Below are positions 50,212 through 58,727 of a DNA stretch of 64,000 bases, piece after piece (the stretch's first letter is position 1; every line of letters starts with the position of its first letter). The stretch is from Debaryomyces hansenii CBS767. Taxonomy: Eukaryota; Ascomycota; Pichiomycetes; Serinales; Debaryomycetaceae. The notes below the pieces were generated by a model, which was given only the letters and a program-made list of their open reading frames with translations, searched no databases and was not told where the DNA came from. The position numbers were made by a program, and so were the translations under genes. Where the stretch lies: contig NC_006044.2 of NCBI RefSeq assembly GCF_000006445.2, positions 310,001 through 374,000 of the forward strand. Direction: 5' to 3'.

Positions 50212-50538
50212 ATGGTTACGACAAAAGTGTGGTGGTTGTAGTTATTTTAGTATATAAATATATTTAACCGCATACAAATTTTTTTTCATAAATATTTAGA
50301 ACTACATTACATAGACAAAACGAAACATCTACTATAGTATTATAATCTTAGCATTATATTATTATTATTATATTACATTTGATATCATATCATTACAGTC
50401 AATTATTTCTGCAGTCTAGAGATAGGTTGACTCAGCATATTATTAGTACAGTGACATTCTAAGAATTGAAGTTCTTTTAACAGCGTTCACGTAACATACA
50501 ACCAATACCCTATACATACACATAAAACATAACACATA

Positions 50539-50958
50539 ATGTCGGACTTTGCATTCAATAACTATTGTATAGCGTGTGATAAGTTGTGTTTGCACAATTC
50601 GATCTATTGCAGCGACGAGTGTAAGGCGATAGATGAAAAGCAGTCGATGACAATTTTGGATTCTTGTACCGATGGATCGGAAGAATTGGTGTCGCCTATG
50701 TTAACGCCATCTTTATACCAACATTACAACCCGGAATCAAGCGCCAATAATGGTGACATTACGTCGCCATTGGTATTAGGTTCCCAGCACTCAAACAGCG
50801 ACTTGGATTACAACCAGTTTGACTTGAATTACATAGTGAATTCCAAGGCGGATGCTACTACTGCCAATGCGGTGGACGTATCGAAACAGAATATACTATC
50901 GGAACATATGCCGTCGACGTCACACAATTATAGAAAGTGGTTAACGGCGTGCTTGTAA
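50539..50958 (+). CDS. Ecl1-family small zinc-binding protein
   Basis: This 139-residue protein has an N-terminal Cys module C10-x2-C13 ... C24-x3-C28 in NNYCIACDKLC and YCSDECKAID. This is the signature of the fungal Ecl1/life-span regulatory factor family (Saccharomyces YGR146C, S. pombe Ecl1-3). Those proteins extend chronological life span and are induced by starvation, including for sulfur or zinc. The rest is Ser/Asn-rich and disordered, ending RKWLTACL. Very long noncoding regions on both sides (2 kb each) and a TATA box with a long leader point to strong conditional regulation. Confidence 0.68.
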   Translation: MSDFAFNNYCIACDKLCLHNSIYCSDECKAIDEKQSMTILDSCTDGSEELVSPMLTPSLYQHYNPESSANNGDITSPLVLGSQHSNSDLDYNQFDLNYIVNSKADATTANAVDVSKQNILSEHMPSTSHNYRKWLTACL

Positions 50959-52939
50959 GGCAGTCGCGGAATATATAGCGTATATGGTTTACAATATTGA
51001 TCTTATGAAGTCATGAAATTATTAAATAGTTTAGGGGTTTGATTTATATTAATTTAATAGAGGTTACGAAAGGAAATTATTACCTGTAGCATGAATATGT
51101 AGACCTGTGAATCAACAGGATAGTGTTGCTCACCATTTTTACCGAAGGGTACTGTTTCTCGCTAACATTACTTCCGCTACCAAGCGATTACCACATCATA
51201 CCCCATATCTGACGTTCATGCTATAGGTGGGTTTCGTAGCTCGGGGTAGTTTTCGCGCATTTGTGACTACTGGGTTTCATATGACATGACTCAAAATCGT
51301 ATCAGATAATAAAACCGTCCCAACAAAATGATATGATCTAGAAATATAGGAGGTGGTAGAAGACTGATTCGGGAATTTCTATACTAGTATGGTACATATT
51401 CTACTGTATAGCTTGATGGCTGGATATTCAATCACCCATTCGTTGATGAACTCACGCAATTATGGGGTAAATTTCTCGCTAAAGATAGTCCGACATTTTT
51501 AGTGGAGCCATTTTCAATACCCCAATACCGAACCGGCCTGAAACATGTGTATTCATTCTATTTATCTTGGAATTATTTACTTACATAATAGTCTATACAC
51601 ATTGCGTATCGACTAACGCTGTAACTATATTCTCCACTAATTAACAATTGTATTTCTAATTAAGTGAAATTTTTCTTCATTTACCAATAAGGTTATAGTT
51701 GCGCATTGCGCGATTCGGTAATTATAAGCTGTTGTATGTATGGTGAATTACGTTTAATGCTTTAGGAAGGGTGCAATGCGACATGCACTGATCCTGGCGA
51801 TTTAAAGAGATTGTGGTGGTTAAATAATTCTCTGTCATCGTCTAGATTCAACTACTGGAATCAGTATCAATTATCGTTGATTACGCTTTCTCTTGGATAT
51901 TACGAAATTTGAGTTGCTATCAAGTTAGTTCATGGCTTGATTTTGGTGGGGGTATATATAAAATTGCCGGATTGGAAGGGTTGAGGGTAAATATAAAGAC
52001 AAGAAAATAAAAATTTTTGACGTAAATGTAAAAGATCTCAATCAGGTTGAACTAGAAAACGCAAGAGATATAGTTAAATGGTACATAGCAATTATGGTGA
52101 ATTTGATGCAGATAGTTATGTAGATCCAATTTTTTAAAATTGTTGCTAAATTATGAAATTATTGCGAAATTGTTTGATTCAATTCCCTGATTCTTCTCAT
52201 TAATGGCGATATAACCATGTAGGTTTGAAGAGTTAAAGTGTAAAGAAGTGATATATGAATGCTTTAGGTCATTAAGTAAGATAACTGTTAGCAATAAATA
52301 ATCATTAGCAATAAAAAATTTGCATATGAAATGCAGCTAACATATAGGAAGATGATTTCTTGAGTGATTGTGAAAAAAGCTGATATGAACTTAATGAATA
52401 GCAAACAAATATGTAACTGAGAAGTACAGTAGTTCACAAATTTGAAATAATGAGACGAAGAATAGCATCGTATCAAAGGAAAGTTGTACGTATACTATTG
52501 GAAGTACTTTAACAAATTCTTCTACGTATAATTTGTACACAGTGAAAGTATAGCTTTGCACAACACACTATTCAGACGCTGTATTAAGCTAGGGATATAA
52601 TTGATGTGGATATCAAATCAATAATCATATCGATTTAGATAGCACACAGGCTCTTCGCAAATGTTAGAGCTGCCGCAGAATCGCATGTTGAATATTCATC
52701 TTCCAAGAGTATGATATTAGATTTACAAATGTAACTATCCTTCCATCATTCTATCAAAGATATACCAAAGATGGAAATTAAGATAGTAGCACCAATATAA
52801 ATGAAGAGGTTATAATAGCCTATATAAAGACATAGATAATTAATGGTACGCGCACATAATCATTTCTGAAAAATGATGAAAAATAAAATGCTTGATTTTG
52901 AAGCTCATGGTTCACTACTTACAAGTGTATTAAGTAAAT
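50959..52939. other. Two-kilobase gene-poor region between the Ecl1-like gene and MRPL31
   Basis: These 1,981 bp have no convincing gene. I see an 11-bp palindrome at 51701-51711, a strong TATA-like run at 51953-51963, and 115 bp after it a 19-codon ATG frame (52078-52137). The last kilobase is AT-rich. No tRNA boxes or repeats were recognised. Confidence 0.4.
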
Positions 52940-53281
52940 ATGTTTGGTGCATTCAAGTCAACCTTATCGTTGAGCGGTGGTTACTTATGGAAAGTAGCAC
53001 CAAGAATGTCTGGTCCCCAAAAATACAGATTAAGAAGAAGAATGAAAACAGTCGATGAAAATATTGAAGTTTTATATAAATCATTGAAATTAGATAATGT
53101 CGAATCCACCGGATACGACAAGATTGATTATTTAAAGTTTCAATTTCCAAAGGAGCACGAAATGACACCTAAAGATAAATATACTACATTTGACAAGAAG
53201 GCCAAAGATTATAGAAAATCAATCCATAGAGTTCCTAAATGGACCAAGTTATCGTTCAGAGAAAATCCAAAATACTTCTAG
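52940..53281 (+). CDS. MRPL31: Mitochondrial large-subunit ribosomal protein (Mrpl31/mL60)
   Basis: This 113-residue basic protein starts at the ATG at 52940. It begins MFGAFKSTLSLSGGYLWKV, continues with RMSGPQKYRLRRRMKTVDENI, and ends with the conserved PKDKYTTFDKKAKDYRKSIHRVPKWTK block. These match yeast Mrpl31 (mL60), a fungal-specific protein of the mitochondrial 54S subunit. Length is normal. Confidence 0.86.
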   Translation: MFGAFKSTLSLSGGYLWKVAPRMSGPQKYRLRRRMKTVDENIEVLYKSLKLDNVESTGYDKIDYLKFQFPKEHEMTPKDKYTTFDKKAKDYRKSIHRVPKWTKLSFRENPKYF

Positions 53282-53613
53282 ATTGCCATTTTTGAATGCT
53301 TATATTTAATGTCTGTAAATAGTAATAAATTAAATCAATATTTGAGAAGAGAGTGTAAATTATTAGTGAATATGCCCTTGAGTCAGCTGGCATCGTAGTC
53401 GTTCTCATTAAAGAAATAAACATGGCCAGACAACCCTATTTTTACATAAAGCAGCTCTACGTTTCGAATTTGTAACGGTTCTCAGAATGACCGTAACCTG
53501 ACGATCGCAACGTTCTAAGCGCAATAACGCTATTTGATCAAGAACCAATACAGACATAGATATGTCTAACTTACCTGTAGTAACCTGAAGTCCAGATATA
53601 CTCTAACACGCAT
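53282..53613. other. Intergenic spacer between convergent MRPL31 and SPC24
   Basis: These 332 bp contain nothing recognised beyond the two 3' ends. Confidence 0.35.
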
Positions 53614-54297
53614 TTAGTAACCCTGAAGCCTATCCCATATGTAATTGGTGATGAAATATTCACTGTACTTGTCATCAATATTTAGTATACTTGATAAGTT
53701 GGTCTCCTTATTATAAATTATCACTTTGTCTTGTTTGTTTTCGGTTTCACCTTCCTCCCCACTCTCGATTTCAACTCCAAGGTTTTTATAGATGTTGATC
53801 TTGATGGCTTTCGAATCCGGGTTCTTCAATATATTATCATTGATCAAATTATCGTTCTTCATTTTCACCAACTCATACTTTTCCATCAAGTCTTTCTTTG
53901 TTATATTCATGGAATTTATTTGGCTCTCCAAGTCGTTCAAGTTTTTGGCAAGCGACAACTTGAGGTTATCCAATTCTATCGACTTCTCATTCATTACATT
54001 AAAGATGTTCTTGTTGCTTAAATCTCCCATAGATTCTTCATTTCCATTACCCAATAGCTTTAAATTTTCGTAATTGATTCCACTAACCTTGGTTAGCAAG
54101 TTTATCTCTGACATCAAACTCTGGAATTCACTCTTCATGGTATTTAGTTTGGTTTCATAATTTTCAATTGTATTTGATCTGTATTGGTTTGTCTTGTTTA
54201 TAACCTCCTCTATTCTCCTTAAAGTCAATAGATCTGGCTCAATTTCAAAACTTTCTATCGATGATAGAAGTAGTTTATCTGGCTTTTCGTGAAACAT
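53614..54297 (-). CDS. SPC24: Kinetochore Ndc80-complex subunit Spc24
   Basis: This 227-residue protein starts at the ATG at 54297. The N-terminal two thirds form a long coiled coil (about 20-155). The C-terminal RWD-like globular domain reads KINIYKNLGVEIE ... KVIIYNKE ... DDKYSEYFITNYIWDRL, the conserved Spc24 end. With Spc25 it anchors the Ndc80 rod to the inner kinetochore (Mis12/CENP-T side). Length is near Saccharomyces Spc24 (213). It is divergent from CMC1 (163 bp). Confidence 0.87.
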   Translation of the reverse strand: MFHEKPDKLLLSSIESFEIEPDLLTLRRIEEVINKTNQYRSNTIENYETKLNTMKSEFQSLMSEINLLTKVSGINYENLKLLGNGNEESMGDLSNKNIFNVMNEKSIELDNLKLSLAKNLNDLESQINSMNITKKDLMEKYELVKMKNDNLINDNILKNPDSKAIKINIYKNLGVEIESGEEGETENKQDKVIIYNKETNLSSILNIDDKYSEYFITNYIWDRLQGY

Positions 54298-54460
54298 ATT
54301 AGTCTAGTATGTATGCTAATGATACAATAAATCAGTATATTAATGCTTGTTTATTTTCTGTGTTCGTAAAAAAGCCGTTTTGTTTTTTGAGAGAACTGCG
54401 CGATAAAAATCACCAGTGAAATTTTAACTAGTCAATATAAGCACTTTATGACCTAATAGC

Positions 54461-54814
54461 ATGCCTCTACCAGAAAAGAAGACGTTTGAAGACGTCGAGT
54501 TACCCTCCAACCCTAACTTGCCTCCATGGATGCTTACACCAAAAGAAGAGAAGGTCATTTTTGAAAGATGGAGAAAGAAGACGTTCCAGAGGTGTGATGA
54601 ATTAATCAAGAAGTACATCGAATGTACTAATAGTTACAGTGCACTCGAAGGTATGTCCAAATGCCAGACTGCAAATAACGAGGCACAGGGGTGTGTGGCG
54701 AAGTACCAAAAGATCGAATATCTTGATATTGAAAGAGACATTCTTATCAAAGAAAAAGCGGAAAAGAGAAAATTGTACAGAGAATCATTAGCCGCCGCCG
54801 AAAACAAGGCATAA
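54461..54814 (+). CDS. CMC1: Twin CX9C mitochondrial protein Cmc1
   Basis: This 117-residue protein has the twin CX9C helical hairpin: C45-x9-C55 and C68-x9-C78. It is preceded by PPWMLTPKEEKVIFERW and followed by YLDIERDILIKEKAEKRKLYRE, which match Cmc1 rather than Cox17, Cox19 or Cox23. Cmc1 is oxidised into the intermembrane space by Mia40 and stabilises Cox1-Cox14-Coa3 in cytochrome oxidase assembly, with a role in copper handling. Confidence 0.82.
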   Translation: MPLPEKKTFEDVELPSNPNLPPWMLTPKEEKVIFERWRKKTFQRCDELIKKYIECTNSYSALEGMSKCQTANNEAQGCVAKYQKIEYLDIERDILIKEKAEKRKLYRESLAAAENKA

Positions 54815-55138
54815 GCATGTAAATACTATTAGTAGATCTATAAGGTTAATATTATTATCTATTTATGATTCCTACCTGTAGTCCGAGTAATAAACATACC
54901 TCTATTGGGGCATCGCTTAAGAACTTTAAATTATCCCTTCTGTATTCCAGTACAGATCGTAAATGTGGCTAGCAATCCCCACTAACAGACCGTGTTTCCA
55001 GTTGAGCTTATGTCCCTTCTAGTGGAGTTGGAAATGTCGTTGTGCCGATTACAGCTACGAATGCTTCTCGCAGACTTATCCGTATCTTTATCCGAACAAA
55101 TGCTTTAGCGACCAATATTTCTAGTTTAAACCTGAACT
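54815..55138. other. Intergenic spacer CMC1-HSK3
   Basis: These 324 bp between convergent genes contain no recognised element. Confidence 0.35.
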
Positions 55139-55369
55139 TTAGACCTGACGTTCGCTCAGACTAAAGTTATCATTTTCAAATACGGTATGACTGGCCATGA
55201 ATAACGAACCATGCATTATGCCCATTTTCTCTATGGATTTAAACTGCGCTGATGTAGTGTTTATCAATTCATTAAAGTCAGATAAGTTCGCATGTAACTG
55301 GGCTAATTGAGAATTTAGATGACTCAAGTGTCTTTGTTTCAACGATGAGTTAGATGTAGGCTGGTTCAT
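55139..55369 (-). CDS. HSK3: DASH/Dam1 complex subunit Hsk3
   Basis: This 76-residue helical protein contains LNSQLAQLHANLSDFNELINTTS followed by KSIEKMGIMHGSLFMASHTVFE, the conserved core of Hsk3 (QLAQL-x-ANL ... G-x-x-HGSLFMA). Length is close to the Saccharomyces protein (69). Hsk3 is one of ten subunits of the ring that couples kinetochores to microtubule ends. The ATG is at 55369. Confidence 0.82.
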   Translation of the reverse strand: MNQPTSNSSLKQRHLSHLNSQLAQLHANLSDFNELINTTSAQFKSIEKMGIMHGSLFMASHTVFENDNFSLSERQV

Positions 55370-55735
55370 TGTATTATGCTTAGAATTTAATAGTGAAGTA
55401 TTTAATGATAAACATGTTTCTATGATGCGTTAGAGGTTTGTTTATTTCCGAAATTACCGCTAACCGAGTCTAGGAAAAATTGAAAAAATTAATTTTATGA
55501 CTTCTTTATCCCTTCGTACAGTAAGCAAATATTATATCATATAACAAGTACTGGAGCTTGGGAAGACATAGTTCACTCCGGTTAGAAATTATATTTTCAG
55601 TTTATTTAGGAAAACGAACCCGCCGTCTAGAAATCACATTTCAACCTTTCTCCCCGGATTTTCAGTGAAATAGATTGTGAAGACATTTATTGATGTATTT
55701 ATAGCAAGCTTCAATCGATAGAATTGTATTTGAAC
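55370..55735. promoter_or_regulatory. Divergent promoter region HSK3-Hap4-like gene
   Basis: These 366 bp lie between divergent start codons; no clear TATA or other motif. Confidence 0.35.
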
Positions 55736-57199
55736 ATGCCTACAGATAACATAACAGAGGAAAAAGGGGCAATACCGTCAAATAGATATTTACTGGGCAA
55801 CATGAATAATAGTATCGGTGATATGGGCTCACTGGGACAGAAACTAGCTGCTAGCATGTCGCATAAATCTTCCCACCCATACGGACAAGCCTCGATACAA
55901 ATGCATGGTGATTTAAACAGCCAAGGGAGAAGTATCCCAAACAAGTATCCAAATATAAAACCGGCCATTAGTATTAAGCCCAAACCGGTTCCGATTGCGG
56001 TGTCGATGCCTAATAAACCTATTACGACAAATTTTGATATGAACTCGAAGTCCACCTTGAAGTCTGATATTTCATTGAATATAAACACGTCGAAGAAGTG
56101 GATTCTACCACCTAGGCCACGTCCAGGAAGAAAACCGACTGCTAACGGCGAAGATTCAGGGAATGACTTCGTGAATTCCGCATTAACAACTGCATCTATA
56201 AATTCAAAACCAAATAGAAATAATGGAAAGAAGAAAGTTAAAATAGGGCATAACGAAGCCATAAAGATAGAGGATAGTAATGTACGACTTAATGAAGGCG
56301 CCGACGCTCCCAAGTCAACTAATATGACTAATGCTTCTCTTCATATATCTAAGCCGGTGGAAAGGTCAGATCCTAACCAAGTGGCTGATTTGAAAATGGA
56401 CTATTTGTCGAAATTGAAAGAGCAAGAGCTTATAAGGAATTATATTGAAGTAATCAATAATCAAATTAACGAACTAAAGTTTGTTCAAAACGGGGTTATA
56501 ACTTTTGATGCACTTAATAGCGATAATGAAACTAGACCGCAGAAGACGAATCAAACCAATACACCGACTGCGAAAAGTATCACTCAACCTAAGTCACCAA
56601 TGTCACAATACGAGCAATTAGAAAAAATTAATAATATGAACGATTTAAATAAGTTTTTGGCATACTTAACGAGATCTTCAAATATCATTCATAGCGCTAC
56701 AAAAAAGTTTATGGGGGATAATACGAGTGATGTTAACTTAAATAATCAAATACAAAACTATCTTGATATACGGGCAACGTACAAATTGAGCAGGAATCAA
56801 GAGTTAAAGGAAATCGAAAGGGCTAAACATGAGAAACGTCTATTAAAAGCAGGTAATAGGAGGAATATAGGTACGAATAATATGTTCATACCAACATTAC
56901 TAAAGCCGTTAAATCAAAGCATTGAGTCACAAGATGAAATTGGAGTTAATATCGTTGAAGAAGACCAAAATTTTGTAAATCAAGGCGATTTCTTGGACAA
57001 ATTAATAATTAAGGACGAAACAGAAGAAGATATTGTGAGAAGCAACGAATTAATACAGGAGTATGATGAAATAGAGAAGTCTATGGTGAAGAAATCCGTT
57101 TCACTAAAGAAGCAGAAAAGCTTCACCTGTGGATTCTGCACGAATGATTCATGCTTATGTTTAGACTCAGAGATTGAGCTCAACCAGTTCAGAAAATAG
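55736..57199 (+). CDS. Hap4-like HAP-complex regulatory subunit with a HapX-type Cys cluster
   Basis: This protein has 487 residues from the ATG at 55736. Residues 120-134 are KKWILPPRPRPGRKP, the Hap4-type motif that binds the Hap2/3/5 CCAAT complex. A short helical block follows (about 222-256, YLSKLKEQELIRNYIEVI), which is shared with Candida Hap43-type proteins as far as I recall. Near the C-terminus lies CGFCTNDSCLC (C465, C468, C473, C475), like the Cys-rich iron-sensing element of HapX and Yap5. No basic-leucine-zipper basic region is visible. It probably controls respiratory or iron-dependent genes with Hap2/3/5. A Hap43/HapX relative or Hap41/42-like paralogue is the best reading. 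Confidence 0.75.
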   Translation: MPTDNITEEKGAIPSNRYLLGNMNNSIGDMGSLGQKLAASMSHKSSHPYGQASIQMHGDLNSQGRSIPNKYPNIKPAISIKPKPVPIAVSMPNKPITTNFDMNSKSTLKSDISLNINTSKKWILPPRPRPGRKPTANGEDSGNDFVNSALTTASINSKPNRNNGKKKVKIGHNEAIKIEDSNVRLNEGADAPKSTNMTNASLHISKPVERSDPNQVADLKMDYLSKLKEQELIRNYIEVINNQINELKFVQNGVITFDALNSDNETRPQKTNQTNTPTAKSITQPKSPMSQYEQLEKINNMNDLNKFLAYLTRSSNIIHSATKKFMGDNTSDVNLNNQIQNYLDIRATYKLSRNQELKEIERAKHEKRLLKAGNRRNIGTNNMFIPTLLKPLNQSIESQDEIGVNIVEEDQNFVNQGDFLDKLIIKDETEEDIVRSNELIQEYDEIEKSMVKKSVSLKKQKSFTCGFCTNDSCLCLDSEIELNQFRK

Positions 57200-57391
57200 C
57201 TACTTTTGTGAAGGATACAAACAATCGACTAGAGAACCTTGTTACGAATAGTAGAACTTACGATTAGAACTCTGGCGAGCACAGAGCAAAATCACAAATA
57301 ATGATATAACGAATTAAAATCAATATATAATATAAAGTAGATATCAGACATACCGATATATATAAATAAACTTAACATATTTATGCAGAGA

Positions 57392-58031
57392 TTAGAAGAA
57401 AGTCAAGTAAGAACCGAAAATGGCGGTAAGAGCAGTAACAACATAACCAGTTCTGTAGACTCCCTTGATGGTTAATTCCTTACCGAAATCCCAGATTATA
57501 TGTCTGACACCGTTGAAAGCGTGGTATACAAAAGGGTAAGCCATGGCAGCCTTGGCCGCGAGCTTTACTGCCACTGGTAAACCAGCAAATGCTCCAACTA
57601 AGGTAGCAGCATCAAATGGAATGCTCAAAATAGAAGCTGCCGCATATCCACAGGTCAAAGCGTAGAAACCACTAGCCATGAACACACCTGTTACTCTGTG
57701 TAACCCAGACATGACCATGGTTAATTGTAATTGGTAAATCGTCAAATGTGGTGAAGTTGGTCTGTTCTTACGTTGGGCCACTAAAACTTCTTGTTCTTGC
57801 TCGTGGGAAGCCTTGACAGTAGAAATGCTTCTCATACCACCATATCTGGTAGCAAATCTGCTTGTGTTAACAATTGAACGGGAAGTTGCTGTCTTGGTTA
57901 GTATTTCTATTCATTTTCTTCTTTTCGTCCTTGTCCGGTGTCTCGGCTCCGTCCTGCCTCCAAACCGAAGCCTTTTTCAAAAATATCGTCTACTTACGTC
58001 TAACTAAACCTAAGCCAATACGTGAAATCAT
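57392..58031 (-). CDS. SDH3: Succinate dehydrogenase cytochrome b subunit Sdh3, two exons
   Basis: Exon 1 is 57998-58031 (ATG 58031) and exon 2 is 57392-57888. The 109-bp intron has donor GTAAGT, branch point TACTAAC (57897-57903) and an acceptor AG at 57889-57890; an earlier AG at 57893-57894 would give a premature stop. The protein has 176 residues: a basic mitochondrial presequence, then RPTSPHLTIYQLQL, the quinone/haem-region SGLHRVTGV, three transmembrane helices and the haem-ligand-region histidine in YPFVYHAFNGVRHIIWD. It anchors complex II in the inner membrane. Confidence 0.93.
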
Positions 58032-58294
58032 CTTGTGGGTTGAATATGTATGTATTAAATTAAGCGTTTTCTATGAAACTATTCAATAATTTCAGTTTTT
58101 GATATTTATGTCCCGGTATATTTCGTTTGCACTAAACCAATGAAATTATTTTAATTTGTCACTTCGCAAGAGGCTTATGTAAGCGGATTCTGGGGATCAA
58201 TCGGGGACCTTAGAACCACTCTCCCAGCCCACAAAGTGGTCAACCAGACATTCGTAACGGTATGTCTACAATACGCGATCCCTACAAGACCACC

Positions 58295-58320
58295 ACACAT
58301 TTGCCGGCTGGCAAATGTGT
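58295..58320. repeat. Inverted repeat with 11-bp perfect arms
   Basis: ACACATTTGCC and GGCAAATGTGT are exact inverse complements around GGCT. Confidence 0.85.
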
Positions 58321-58374
58321 TGGTCGTGGTGGCCCGTATGTGAACCATTTGGGCCGGGGTGGTGTTTTGAGACC

Positions 58375-58422
58375 AATGTCGCGAACAACGTCGCGAACCA
58401 TGTCGCGAATGATCTCGCAAAT
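58375..58422 (+). repeat. Four 12-bp tandem units with TCGCGA core
   Basis: Units AATGTCGCGAAC, AACGTCGCGAAC, CATGTCGCGAAT and GATCTCGCAAAT follow each other without gaps. The core TCGCGA is itself palindromic; the fourth unit is decayed. Confidence 0.8.
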
Positions 58423-58470
58423 AATAACGGATAATAGATGAAGTCTCGGAAATGGAACTTGGGAAACTTC

Positions 58471-58485
58471 CACGACATTGTCGTG
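58471..58485. repeat. 15-bp palindrome CACGACA-T-TGTCGTG
   Basis: Perfect 7-bp arms around one base. A 13/15 match, CGCGACATTATCGTG, occurs at 49849-49863 in the upstream region of the Ecl1-like gene. Confidence 0.8.
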
Positions 58486-58727
58486 ATGTCGCGGTTATCG
58501 CCAGCATTTGTCACATGACCTATTACCTTACCAAACAATCATGGATATTATTGGAAGAGCGTTACCTATTAACCAGAGATAAGCAGGTAATTACGAGATA
58601 AATATAGATATTCAAGTGATTAATAGTTGATTGGTCGCATACATACGCAGAAAAGCATTCGGTCAGCTGAATTTGAAGAATATTTGATAGAAGACGGCCA
58701 CCAGGATTAGTAGCATTACTAAAGAAT

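Larger units (their letters stand above)
48560..50538. promoter_or_regulatory. Long upstream region of the Ecl1-like gene, with a G+C-richer block and palindromes
   Basis: This 1,979-bp stretch has only short, mutually overlapping frames. From about 49330 to 50160 it is visibly richer in G+C than other spacers and carries perfect palindromes (49520-49535, 49727-49743) and a 10-bp-arm inverted repeat (50172-50211). CCCCT/AGGGG STRE-like boxes occur (for example 49693-49697, 50181-50185). TATATAA at 50251-50257 lies about 280 bp before the ATG, suggesting a long 5' leader. It looks like a large regulatory region, or an unrecognised noncoding transcript. Confidence 0.45.
58032..58727. promoter_or_regulatory. 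Divergent region SDH3-PIB2 with palindromes and TCGCGA repeats
   Basis: These 696 bp have no gene. From about 58160 to 58540 the sequence is G+C richer than other spacers and carries a 26-bp inverted repeat, four 12-bp tandem units and a 15-bp palindrome (listed separately). The rest is AT-rich. Confidence 0.5.

Noticed and set aside
48560..52939. Centromere
   Set aside because: No retrotransposon cluster, long inverted repeat or other centromere hallmark is visible; gene poverty alone is weak evidence.
57893..57894. Alternative upstream acceptor AG for the SDH3 intron
   Set aside because: Using it brings a stop codon after a few residues; the next AG keeps the frame and gives a good presequence.
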